64,000 nt of DNA from Paracoccaceae bacterium. GTDB lineage: Bacteria > Pseudomonadota > Alphaproteobacteria > Rhodobacterales > Rhodobacteraceae. How positions within the stretch are numbered: position 1 is the first letter of the stretch; each line of letters begins with the position of its first letter. This document shows positions 17,765-25,231 of the stretch, in pieces. The stretch lies in contig JANSXS010000007.1 of NCBI GenBank assembly GCA_024742835.1, positions 1-64,000 on the forward strand. The letters are read 5' to 3'. The notes beneath the pieces are model-generated. The model was not told where the DNA came from. It saw only the letters and a list, made by a program, of their open reading frames with translations, and searched no databases. The position numbers were made by a program, and so were the translations under genes.

Positions 17765-17932
17765 ATGATCGTCATTCTGGGGGCCATTCTGGGCGCGGCC
17801 TTGGGCGCGCTGACCGCCTATCGCCGCAAGGGCAGCACTGCCGATATCCTGCAATACGCCTTTGTTTACGGGCTGGGCTTTACCTTGCTGGGGCTGTTCG
17901 CCACGTTGATCATCCACCGCATGTCCATCTGA
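17765..17932 (+). CDS. Small membrane protein, 55 aa
   Basis: This short gene starts 13 nt after the DUF2927 stop and ends 10 nt before the VWA gene. The 55-residue product has two hydrophobic segments (about 1-18, MIVILGAILGAALGALTA, and 32-50, AFVYGLGFTLLGLFATLII) around a basic YRRKGSTADIL turn, suggesting a hairpin with a cytoplasmic loop. The tight packing between two genes of the module supports real expression. No family recognised. It may anchor the module at the membrane. Confidence 0.65.
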   Translation: MIVILGAILGAALGALTAYRRKGSTADILQYAFVYGLGFTLLGLFATLIIHRMSI

Positions 17933-17942
17933 GCGGTCCCGC

Positions 17943-19127
17943 ATGTTCCTGCCCTTCTTCGAGACACTCAGAAAGGCGGGGCTGCCGGTCAGCCTGCGCG
18001 AGTATCTCACTTTTCTGGAGGCGATGGGCACCGGCCTTGTGACCTATGATGTCGAGGGGTTCTATTATCTTGCGCGCAGCGCGATGGTCAAGGACGAGCG
18101 ACATATCGACCGCTTTGACCGCGCCTTTGCCGCCAGTTTTGAAGGGCTGGAACAGATCACCAGCCAAGACATGCTGAACGCCGTCGACCTGCCCGCCGAA
18201 TGGCTGGAAAAGATGGCCGAAAAGCACCTGAGCGCCGAAGAACGCGCCGAGATCGAGGCGCTTGGGGGCTTCGACAAACTGATGGAAACGCTCAAAGAGC
18301 GCCTGAAAGAGCAGCAGGGCCGTCATCAGGGCGGCAACAAGTGGATCGGCACTGCCGGCACCTCGCCTTTCGGCGCCTATGGCTACAACCCCGAGGGCGT
18401 GCGGATCGGGCAGGACAAGTCGCGCCACCAGCGTGCGGTCAAGGTCTGGGACAAGCGCGAATTCCGCAATTTCGACGACAGCGTGGAGCTTGGTACGCGC
18501 AACATCAAGGTCGCGCTCAAACGTCTGCGCCGTTGGGCGCGCGATGGCGCGCATGAAGAGCTTGATCTTGACGGCACGATCCGCGCCACCGCAGAGCACG
18601 GCTATCTTGATGTGAAAACCCGCCCCGAGCGGCGCAACGCCGTCAAGGTGCTGCTGTTTCTGGATGTGGGCGGCTCGATGGATCCGCATATCGCTGCGGT
18701 TCAGGAACTTTTTTCAGCGGCACGCGCGGAATTCAAGCATCTGGAATATTACTATTTTCACAACTGCCTTTACGAAGGCGTCTGGCGCGACAACCGCCGC
18801 CGTTGGGACGAACAGACCCGGACCGAAGAGGTGTTGCGCACCTTCGGGTCCGATTACAAATGCATCTTTGTTGGCGATGCCTCGATGTCCCCCTACGAGA
18901 TTGCCTATCCCGGCGGCGCGAACGAACATTGGAACCCCGAGGCCGGTCAGGTCTGGCTGAACCGCGCGCGCGCGCAATGGCCCGATCACATGTGGATCAA
19001 TCCCGTTCCGGAAACCTATTGGGGCTATACCCAATCCATCCAGATGATCCGCCAGATATTCGAGGACCGGATGGTGCCGATGACATTGGCAGGGCTGGAG
19101 CGCGGCATGAAGGAACTGGGGCGGTAA
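17943..19127 (+). CDS. VWA-domain protein (CoxE-like), first copy
   Basis: The 394-aa protein starts with the CoxE-like region FLPFFETLRKAGLPVSLREY and has a C-terminal von Willebrand A domain beginning VLLFLDVGGSMDPHI (about 236-250). The MIDAS motif is DVGGS instead of DxSxS, so metal binding may be altered. A Gly/His-rich segment (QGGNKWIGTAGTSPFGAYGY, about 136-155) precedes it. VWA partners of MoxR ATPases act together in cofactor insertion or complex activation. It is the last gene of a unit ending at the terminator at 19236. Confidence 0.88.
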   Translation: MFLPFFETLRKAGLPVSLREYLTFLEAMGTGLVTYDVEGFYYLARSAMVKDERHIDRFDRAFAASFEGLEQITSQDMLNAVDLPAEWLEKMAEKHLSAEERAEIEALGGFDKLMETLKERLKEQQGRHQGGNKWIGTAGTSPFGAYGYNPEGVRIGQDKSRHQRAVKVWDKREFRNFDDSVELGTRNIKVALKRLRRWARDGAHEELDLDGTIRATAEHGYLDVKTRPERRNAVKVLLFLDVGGSMDPHIAAVQELFSAARAEFKHLEYYYFHNCLYEGVWRDNRRRWDEQTRTEEVLRTFGSDYKCIFVGDASMSPYEIAYPGGANEHWNPEAGQVWLNRARAQWPDHMWINPVPETYWGYTQSIQMIRQIFEDRMVPMTLAGLERGMKELGR

Positions 19128-19235
19128 AGCGCGTCACGCTCTATCAGATGGACCCGCCCCGGTGCAACTTGCCACAGCAGGCAGCCTGCCTCCAGTCGAG
19201 CAAGCCTTGTGAGCACAACCTGTCGCCCCAAGAAA

Positions 19236-19264
19236 AAAGGCCGCCCATTCCAGCGGCCTTTCTC
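19236..19264 (+). terminator. Rho-independent terminator after the VWA gene
   Basis: The 9-bp perfect stem AAAGGCCGC / GCGGCCTTT with loop CCATTCCA is flanked by A and T tracts, so it may work in both directions. It closes the MoxR/VWA unit about 110 nt after the stop. Confidence 0.75.
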
Positions 19265-19426
19265 TGGATCGTATGTAAGTGTCGTTAAACGCTTGGCTAT
19301 TTGGAATTTGATTTTATTATTTTTAATCAATAATTTATAACTGCCGTGAAAATTATGCTATCAATGTGCGAATAAATCAATGCCTCAAAAAGGCTTTGCT
19401 AAAAAAACCATACTAAATACGTCCTC

Positions 19427-19693
19427 CTATTTAGAATTTTCATTATTCCGCTCTGCATTATGTTCCATTCTCTTAAACCGAACAGAGCTATATATATTAG
19501 ACAGCGCCCAAATCGAAATAAAAGTCGCAGCAAGCATTCCGCCACTCACTACTTCTTCATCAAAACCAAGTGAACGTAAGAAAAACTGCGTCAAAATTGC
19601 TACAATCGCTATGAACATCATAAAGAATGGCACAATCAAAACAAAACCCCAAATTGCAAGGTATGTAATTATTATTTCTTTAAGTGCTTTCAT
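19427..19693 (-). CDS. Small two-helix membrane protein in an AT-rich islet
   Basis: The 88-aa product has two hydrophobic segments (about 8-38, ITYLAIWGFVLIVPFFMMFI onward, and 52-68) and a charged, Asn/Glu/Lys-rich tail ending NERNNENSK. Base composition and codon use (many AAA, ATT, TTA codons) differ sharply from neighbouring genes, a sign of horizontal acquisition. A GAAAGAGTG site precedes the start. The region between the terminators at 19264 and 19845 is AT-rich throughout. No family recognised; the overlapping plus-strand frame (19380-19790) is less protein-like. Confidence 0.5.
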   Translation of the reverse strand: MKALKEIIITYLAIWGFVLIVPFFMMFIAIVAILTQFFLRSLGFDEEVVSGGMLAATFISIWALSNIYSSVRFKRMEHNAERNNENSK

Positions 19694-19844
19694 TTCACTC
19701 TTTCCAATTAATCATCAGCATCACTATGCCAATCTGCCCTCGTGCAACTGCACCTTCGCTACCACACAAATCGCCACTTTTCATGCCTAAAACGCACACA
19801 TAGCGCCACCGCAGCGTGTATCAGCAAACATCAGCGACAAAGAA

Positions 19845-19870
19845 AAAGGCCACCCGCACGGGTGGCCTTT
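19845..19870 (-). terminator. Rho-independent terminator after rpsI
   Basis: The 11-bp perfect stem AAAGGCCACCC / GGGTGGCCTTT with loop GCAC sits 29 nt past the rpsI stop and runs into TTTTTCT on the minus strand. It ends the rplM-rpsI operon. Confidence 0.85.
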
Positions 19871-19898
19871 TCGATAGTTGGGATCGCGTGGAGGTTGA

Positions 19899-20390
19899 TT
19901 AACGCTTGGAGAACTGGAAGCTCTTGCGCGCCTTGGCGCGGCCGTACTTCTTGCGTTCCACCACGCGGCTGTCGCGGGTAAGGAAGCCGGCGGCCTTGAG
20001 CGCGCCGCGCAGGGACGGATCATAAAGCTGAAGCGCCTTGGACACGCCATGCTTGACCGCTCCGGCCTGACCGGACAGGCCACCGCCTTTGACCGTCGCC
20101 ATGACATCGAACTGGTCTTCAGTGCCCGACACGGTGAAGGGCTGCTTGAGGATCATCTGAAGCACGGGACGCGCGAAATACTCGTTGATCGGCTTGCCGT
20201 TCACCACGACCTTGCCGGAACCCGGTTTGATCCAGACACGGGCGACCGCATCCTTCCGCTTGCCGGTGGCATAAGAGCGGCCAAGCGCGTCACGTACCGG
20301 TTCACGCGGGGTTTCGACCTCGGTGGCCGTTGCCTCTACGCCGTCTGCGACGGCCTCAAGACCTTCGAGAGTTTTGATTTCATCAGCCAT
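19899..20390 (-). CDS. rpsI: 30S ribosomal protein S9
   Basis: S9 is a small-subunit protein whose C-terminal tail reaches the P-site tRNA. The 163-aa product begins at ATG 20390 ([10 protein letters not shown]); the open frame extends upstream through rplM in another frame and should be ignored. Core motifs are [19 protein letters not shown] (about 39-57), [14 protein letters not shown] and the canonical C-terminus SFQFSKR. An N-terminal ~35-residue acidic extension is typical of alphaproteobacteria. It follows rplM by 5 nt. Confidence 0.97.
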   Translation of the reverse strand: MADEIKTLEGLEAVADGVEATATEVETPREPVRDALGRSYATGKRKDAVARVWIKPGSGKVVVNGKPINEYFARPVLQMILKQPFTVSGTEDQFDVMATVKGGGLSGQAGAVKHGVSKALQLYDPSLRGALKAAGFLTRDSRVVERKKYGRAKARKSFQFSKR

Positions 20391-20395
20391 GTGGA

Positions 20396-20854
20396 TTAAA
20401 CCCGCGTGTTTTTCTTGTTCATGGATTTCACATCCAGCACATCGGGGCTTTGCGCCTCGTGTGGATGCTCGGCACCGGCATAGACGCGCAGATTTGTCAT
20501 CTGCTGACGCGCCAGCCGGTTCGAGGGCAACATGCGTTTGACGGCCTGTGTCACCACACGCTCGGGATGCGCGCCTTCGAGGATCTGGCCCGTGGTGCGC
20601 GACTTGATGCCGCCCGGATGGCCGGTGTGCCAGTAATTGGGCTTCATGCGCTTGTTGCCGGTCAGCTGGACCTTCTCGGCATTGATGACAATCACGTTGT
20701 CGCCCATGTCCTGAGATGGGGTGAAGCTGGGCTTGTGCTTGCCGCGCAGGCGGGTGGCAATGATCGAGGCGAGACGGCCAAGAACGACGCCCTCGGCGTC
20801 GATCACGATCCATTTCTTGTCGATATCTGCCGGAGTCGCAGAAAAGGTTTTCAT
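20396..20854 (-). CDS. rplM: 50S ribosomal protein L13
   Basis: L13 is an early-assembly large-subunit protein. The 152-aa product shows the family motifs [20 protein letters not shown] (about 15-34), [20 protein letters not shown] and [14 protein letters not shown] (about 77-90). It is the first gene of the rplM-rpsI operon, with a good promoter candidate about 45 nt upstream. Confidence 0.97.
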   Translation of the reverse strand: MKTFSATPADIDKKWIVIDAEGVVLGRLASIIATRLRGKHKPSFTPSQDMGDNVIVINAEKVQLTGNKRMKPNYWHTGHPGGIKSRTTGQILEGAHPERVVTQAVKRMLPSNRLARQQMTNLRVYAGAEHPHEAQSPDVLDVKSMNKKNTRV

Positions 20855-20895
20855 GTGTTCGTCCCTGAGTTCTGGGGTCTTGTTCGGATTGCGCG

Positions 20896-20923
20896 GTTAT
20901 ACAGGGTGGCGCGACCAGATCAA
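20896..20923 (-). promoter_or_regulatory. Candidate promoter of the rplM-rpsI operon
   Basis: Reading leftward, TTGATC and TATAAC are separated by 16 nt, ending 42 nt before the rplM start. This is close to the sigma-70 consensus. Confidence 0.5.
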
Positions 20924-21018
20924 GCGAATGAAGCGTCAAATTTTCTATCGTTATCATGTACTTGTAAATTAGGTATTTATATACCCCACATCAGACAACC
21001 CCCAAGAGCCGTGCCGGC

Positions 21019-22410
21019 TCAGATGTCGACCGCCAGCGGCGGCGCGTCAAGCAAGCGCGACATGGTCGCAAGCGCGGCTTCAAGCTCGCGGTCGGGCATG
21101 TACGGGTTCAGGCTGACCCGCACAGCGTTGGGGGCCTGCCCATCCGGCAGCGCGAATTCATCGGCGGGCTTGATGCGGATGCCCTCGGCCTCGCACGCCC
21201 GCGCGAACGTCGAGCCGCGCCAGCCCTGCGGCATCCGCAACCACACAAACGGCGCATCCTCGCGCCATTGCACGTCCCAGCCGCCAAGCAGGTTGATCGC
21301 CATGCGCACCTTGCGTGCCACTTCTGATTCCACTTTTTGGCGGGTTTCCTCTGCGGCACCCGACCGGAACAGCGCCGTGGCCGTGTCGACCATCGGCTGC
21401 GGCATCCCGTAGAACGAGGATTGCGCCACCTGTCGTGCCTGCGACCCCTGTCCCACCGGGGCGACCGCATAGCCAAAGCGCAAAGCCGCCGAAACCGTCT
21501 TGCTCAGCGAGGAGACGAACCACGCGCGTTCCGGGCAAAGCGCGCGGTAAGCAGGCGTTTCGGCCCGTGTCAGGCAGTGGCAATCATCCTCGATGATCTG
21601 AAGCTCGAACTGTCGGGCCAGGGCCGCGATCTCGGCCTTGCGGGCGGCGGGCGTGTGGCAGGTCGTGGGGCTGTGCAATTCCGGCGAGGTCAACAACACT
21701 TGCCCGCCATGACGGCGCAGCACCTCTTCAAGATGATCCGGGCGCAGGCCGTGCTCGTCCATGTCGACCCCGATCAACTGCGCGCGCAAGAGCCGCGCGG
21801 CATGGCGCACGCCGGGATAGGCCAGCGATTCCGTCAGGATGACGGGGGTCGTGCCCTGCAAAACCGCCTGAAGCGCCATCATCGAGACATTCTGCGCACC
21901 CAGCCCCAGCACCACATCCTCGGCCGCAATGCGCCCCGCGCGATCCGGCCCGATCCAGTGGCCGACCGCGACGCGCGCGCCATGATCGGTTTGCGGCGAG
22001 GGGTAATCGACATACCCGTGCACATTGCTGCGCCCCAGATCCTGCAACACGCGGCGGATATGCGCCTCCTGCCCGACATCTGGCACCCGCACCGCGCGCA
22101 GATCCAGCCATCCCGGTTGCGGCGGATTGAGCAGCGGATCCTCTGCCGGCTGGCTGAGCAGGCCGCCGGACACAAAGGTACCGCGCCCCACGCCGGTCTC
22201 GACCAGCCCCTCCTCTGCGGCCAGCTTGTAGGCGCGCGCGACCGTGCCCGGCGTGATCCCCAGATCCCAGGCCAGCTCACGCACCGGAGGCAATTTCGCC
22301 CCCCGCGCAAGCCTGCCGGTACGGATGGAAGCGCGCAAGGATTGTATCAATACAATATACTTAGATTCAGTCGATTTCGATAGGTCTGGCGGCCAATTTG
22401 TATCAGTCAC
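21019..22410 (-). CDS. MocR-type GntR / aminotransferase-like transcriptional regulator
   Basis: MocR regulators fuse a GntR winged helix to a PLP-binding aminotransferase fold and respond to amino-acid-type ligands or PLP. The 463-aa product has the winged helix at about 15-85 (LPPVRELAWDLGITPGTVAR, then GVGRGTFVSGG) and the fold-type I domain with the PLP lysine in SSLSKTVSAALRFGY (about 312). It starts at GTG 22410 behind AGGA. It is divergent from a DUF1127 gene, and three copies or part-copies of a TTGTAT..ATACAA motif lie around its start, suggesting autoregulation and control of the neighbour. Confidence 0.9.
   Translation of the reverse strand: MTDTNWPPDLSKSTESKYIVLIQSLRASIRTGRLARGAKLPPVRELAWDLGITPGTVARAYKLAAEEGLVETGVGRGTFVSGGLLSQPAEDPLLNPPQPGWLDLRAVRVPDVGQEAHIRRVLQDLGRSNVHGYVDYPSPQTDHGARVAVGHWIGPDRAGRIAAEDVVLGLGAQNVSMMALQAVLQGTTPVILTESLAYPGVRHAARLLRAQLIGVDMDEHGLRPDHLEEVLRRHGGQVLLTSPELHSPTTCHTPAARKAEIAALARQFELQIIEDDCHCLTRAETPAYRALCPERAWFVSSLSKTVSAALRFGYAVAPVGQGSQARQVAQSSFYGMPQPMVDTATALFRSGAAEETRQKVESEVARKVRMAINLLGGWDVQWREDAPFVWLRMPQGWRGSTFARACEAEGIRIKPADEFALPDGQAPNAVRVSLNPYMPDRELEAALATMSRLLDAPPLAVDI
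22341..22359. promoter_or_regulatory. Operator-like repeat 1 (inside MocR 5' coding region)
   Basis: ATTGTATCAATACAATATA contains the perfect 6-2-6 inverted repeat TTGTAT-CA-ATACAA. It is identical over 19 nt to the site at 22468-22486. Confidence 0.55.
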
Positions 22411-22412
22411 AA
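22398..22412. promoter_or_regulatory. Operator-like partial repeat over the MocR start codon
   Basis: TTGTATCAGTCACAA keeps the left half (TTGTATCA) of the 19-nt repeat and a diverged right half. It overlaps the GTG start of the MocR gene. Confidence 0.4.
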
Positions 22413-22467
22413 TGTTTTCCTAGCGATTCAGGGCGGAAATACGTACAAATAGAGATGTAACATACAA

Positions 22468-22486
22468 ATTGTATCAATACAATATA
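22468..22486. promoter_or_regulatory. Operator-like repeat 2 upstream of the DUF1127 gene
   Basis: This is an exact second copy of ATTGTATCAATACAATATA, ending 11 nt before the DUF1127 ATG. Another ATACAA half-site at 22462-22467 makes a direct repeat with a 15-nt period. The position suggests direct control of the DUF1127 gene by the adjacent MocR regulator. Confidence 0.6.
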
Positions 22487-22497
22487 ACGAGAGATCC

Positions 22498-22779
22498 ATG
22501 TTCAGCCAGACCAGTATAGACCTAAAGCGTTTCGTCAAAGGCGGTGATGCGGCTTTTCCACAAAACGCTTTTGACGCCGTGGAGCAGCTTGGCGCCTATT
22601 GCCGCCTGCCCGGCCTGTCGCGCCCGGCGGTCGAATTGATATGGATCTACATGCTGTGGACGCAACGCCGCCAAAGCCGCCGCGACCTGGCCCGGCTGGA
22701 TGCGCGGATGCTGCGCGATATCGGGGTGGCCCCGAAGGACGCGCGGCGGGAAAGCCGCAAGTGGTTCTGGAGGCCTTGA
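22498..22779 (+). CDS. DUF1127-domain small protein
   Basis: The 93-aa product ends with a DUF1127 motif (ARLDARMLRDIGVAPKDARR, about 65-84), an Arg-rich segment that in short alphaproteobacterial proteins has been linked to RNA or phosphate/stress physiology. The N-terminal part is unusual: codons ~9-25 lie within an AAAGCGTTT...AAACGCTTT inverted-repeat element (22524-22571) that matches the intergenic repeat family in this window. It is divergent from the MocR regulator with an operator-like repeat just upstream, and ends at a strong terminator. Confidence 0.85.
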   Translation: MFSQTSIDLKRFVKGGDAAFPQNAFDAVEQLGAYCRLPGLSRPAVELIWIYMLWTQRRQSRRDLARLDARMLRDIGVAPKDARRESRKWFWRP

Positions 22780-22803
22780 CGATCCCCGTGGGGCCTCTTG
22801 CAC

Positions 22804-22832
22804 TGGGCCGGCCAAGTGCCGGCCCATTTTTT
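22804..22832 (+). terminator. Rho-independent terminator after the DUF1127 gene
   Basis: The perfect 9-bp stem TGGGCCGGC / GCCGGCCCA with loop CAAGT is followed by TTTTTT. It sits immediately before the convergent VWA gene stop. Confidence 0.88.
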
Positions 22833-22833
22833 G

Positions 22834-24090
22834 TCATTCGCGCAGCGCCATCAGACGGGCCTTGTCGCCGCTGTCATCCGGGCTGGAGATGGCCTGCGCC
22901 AGTTCTTCCAGCGTGGCGATGGAGTGACCGGCCCGAAAGGAATCCACATGCGGGAGCATCGCGCGGATGCCGGTGGCGCGTGGTGCGAAGCCGTCCCACC
23001 GCAAGAGCGGATTGAGCCAGATCAGCCGCCGTGAGGAAAGGTGCAGGCGCTGCATTTCATGCTCCAGGCTGGCCGCATCGTCGCGGTCCAGCCCGTCGGT
23101 GATCAGCAGCACCACGGCCCCCTGCCCCATGACGCGCCGAGACCAGTCCCGGTTGAACGCGTGCAAACAGGCCCCGATCCGCGTGCCGCCCTCCCAGTCC
23201 TGCGCCTCGCGCCCGGCGGCGCGCAGCGCGGCATCCACGTCGCGCGCGCGCAGATGACGGGTGATATTGGTCAGCCGCGTGCCGAAGGTAAAAGCATGGA
23301 CCCTGGCCCAGCCCGCGCCTTTTTCATTGGCCACGGCATGAAGAAAATGCAAAACCATCCGGCTATATTGGCTCATGGAGCCTGAAATATCGCAAATCGC
23401 CACGAGGTTCGGCCAGCGCGGGCGCGGCTTTTGCAGATGGATGCGCCCCATCTCGCCGCCGCGGCGCATCGCCGCCTGAAGGGTCTTGCGCGCGTCGATC
23501 CTTTGGCCGGTATGGCTGGCCATGACCCGGCGCGAGGCGAAAGGTTTGACCGGCAGGCTGAGGCGCGCCAGCATCCGCTTGGCCTCGGCAATCTCGGCGG
23601 TGCTCATCTGTTCGAAATCGAGCGTTTTGAGCTTTTCCTCGCGCGACATGGTTTGCGCGGCGTCGATCTCGATCAGGATCTCCTCGTCGGACCCTTGCGG
23701 GTCCGTCTCGGGCATTTCGGGTTCGATCCCGTCGAGAAGCGCCTCGGCTGCGCGTTTTTCGGCGGCCTGCGCGCTACGCTCTTCCTGCACACCGCGGATG
23801 GCCGGCAGCATCAGGGACATCATATGTTCCATGTAGCGCGGATCGCGCCAGTAGAGCCGGAAGATCTGGGCGAACACCGCACGATGTTCGGGCCGGGTCA
23901 CGAAACAGGCGCGCAGCGTGTAGTAAAAATCGGATTTGGCGCTGAAGCCCGCGGCCTCGACCGCGCGAATGGCGTCGATCACGCGCCCCGGCCCCACCGG
24001 TAGCCCCGCCTTGCGCAGCGCGCGGGCAAAATGGGTGATGTTATGGGTGAGTTTGGGATCCTCGGGCAGGTCGAGATCGGGATACTCCAT
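22834..24090 (-). CDS. VWA-domain protein (CoxE-like), second copy
   Basis: The 418-aa protein has the CoxE-like N-terminus (ITHFARALRKAGLPVGPGRV, about 18-37) and a C-terminal VWA domain with an intact MIDAS start, ICDISGSMSQYSRM (about 232-245). In carbon monoxide dehydrogenase clusters CoxD (MoxR-like) and CoxE (VWA) insert the active-site metal sulfide, and this pair (with 24152-25060) resembles them, but no cox structural genes are in the window. The unit is moxR then VWA, separated by a repeat element. Confidence 0.88.
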   Translation of the reverse strand: MEYPDLDLPEDPKLTHNITHFARALRKAGLPVGPGRVIDAIRAVEAAGFSAKSDFYYTLRACFVTRPEHRAVFAQIFRLYWRDPRYMEHMMSLMLPAIRGVQEERSAQAAEKRAAEALLDGIEPEMPETDPQGSDEEILIEIDAAQTMSREEKLKTLDFEQMSTAEIAEAKRMLARLSLPVKPFASRRVMASHTGQRIDARKTLQAAMRRGGEMGRIHLQKPRPRWPNLVAICDISGSMSQYSRMVLHFLHAVANEKGAGWARVHAFTFGTRLTNITRHLRARDVDAALRAAGREAQDWEGGTRIGACLHAFNRDWSRRVMGQGAVVLLITDGLDRDDAASLEHEMQRLHLSSRRLIWLNPLLRWDGFAPRATGIRAMLPHVDSFRAGHSIATLEELAQAISSPDDSGDKARLMALRE

Positions 24091-24102
24091 CAGCGGGCGA
24101 AA

Positions 24103-24149
24103 CGGGGGCTCTGCCCCCGAACCCCCGAGGTATTTGGGGCCAGATGAAG
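24103..24149. repeat. Intergenic GC hairpin repeat of a type common in Rhodobacteraceae
   Basis: GGGGGC-TCT-GCCCCC followed by GAACCCCCGAGGTATTTGGG and GCCAGATGAAG fills the spacer between the MoxR-2 and VWA-2 genes. From general familiarity, closely similar strings recur between genes in this family; no genome-wide count is possible here. Confidence 0.5.
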
Positions 24150-24151
24150 CA

Positions 24152-25060
24152 TCAGGCGGGGTCCAGCCCGGCGCGGGCCTCGTCCAGGAGGCGCTTGGCC
24201 TCGGAGCCTTGCAGCTTGGCGATATCGTCCTGGTATTTCAGGATCGCGCCGAGCGTGTCGGCGATCACCTCGGGGCTGAGCGAGATCACGTCGAGTGCCA
24301 GAAGGCATTTGGCCCAGTCGATGGTTTCGGCGACGCCGGGTTTCTTGAAGAGATCCTCGCTGCGCAGTTTCTGCACGAAGGCAACGACCTCGCGGCTGAG
24401 GCTTTGGGCAGCTTCTGGCGCGCGGGCCTGGAGAATGTCGATCTCGCGGGCGAAATCGGGGTAATCGACCCAGTGATAAAGGCAGCGGCGTTTGAGGGCA
24501 TCATGCACCTCGCGGGTGCGGTTGGAGGTCAGCACGACGATGGGTGGCTCGGGCGCGGCGATGGTGCCCAGTTCGGGAATGGTGACCTGGAAATCGCTGA
24601 GCGCTTCGAGCAGGAACGCCTCAAACGGCTCGTCGGTGCGGTCGAGCTCGTCGATGAGCAGCACCGGCGGGCCGCCGTCCTGCGGGCGCATTGCTTCGAG
24701 GAGTGGGCGTTCGATCAGGAACTGCTCGGAAAAAAGCTCTTTCGTGAGCCGCTTTCGGTCGACCGCGCCCTCGGCCTCGGCGGCCCGGATGGCGATCATC
24801 TGTTCGGCGAAGTTCCATTCATAGACCGCCGAGGAGGCGTCGAGCCCCTCGTAGCATTGCAAGCGGATCAGACGCCGGCCCAGCCCGGCGGCGAGCGCCT
24901 TGGCGATCTCGGTCTTGCCGGTGCCCGCCTCGCCTTCCAGAAAGAGCGGACGCCCCAGACGCAAGGCGAGGAAGACGACCGTGCCGAGCGCGCGGTCGCA
25001 GACATAGCCCTGAGCGTCGAGCAGGGACTGGACATCGTCGATGGACGTGAATGTGGTCAT
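24152..25060 (-). CDS. MoxR-family AAA+ ATPase, second copy (CoxD-like)
   Basis: The start at ATG 25060 (MTTFTSIDDVQSLLDAQGYV) gives 302 aa; the longer frame to 25840 is a shadow of the divergent gene. Walker A is GEAGTGKTE (about 42-50), Walker B LLIDELDRTDE (about 133-143), sensor 1 VLTSNRTREVHDALKRRC. A partner VWA gene follows. The ATPase presumably remodels a client enzyme for cofactor insertion, as CoxD does. The client is not visible. Confidence 0.9.
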   Translation of the reverse strand: MTTFTSIDDVQSLLDAQGYVCDRALGTVVFLALRLGRPLFLEGEAGTGKTEIAKALAAGLGRRLIRLQCYEGLDASSAVYEWNFAEQMIAIRAAEAEGAVDRKRLTKELFSEQFLIERPLLEAMRPQDGGPPVLLIDELDRTDEPFEAFLLEALSDFQVTIPELGTIAAPEPPIVVLTSNRTREVHDALKRRCLYHWVDYPDFAREIDILQARAPEAAQSLSREVVAFVQKLRSEDLFKKPGVAETIDWAKCLLALDVISLSPEVIADTLGAILKYQDDIAKLQGSEAKRLLDEARAGLDPA

Positions 25061-25231
25061 GGTGCCTCCTGTGCCGTCAAGAACTGCACGCGTCCGCCGC
25101 GCCGTCAAGGCCCCGGAGTCGCCGGGGCGCCCGTCAAACCCCTTCAATTTTCCAAAATTTCGCCCCAATTGGCCCCTATCCCAAGGCACGATACAGGCCG
25201 TGATGCGCGGCGCGAGCCCGAGGAATGAGTA

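Noticed and set aside
19380-19790. Plus-strand 136-codon frame in the AT-rich islet
   Set aside because: Serine/Ile-rich low-complexity product without ribosome site; the minus-strand membrane protein is more protein-like.
20391-20957. Upstream extension of the rpsI frame through rplM
   Set aside because: It reads rplM in another frame; S9 begins at 20390 after the rplM stop.
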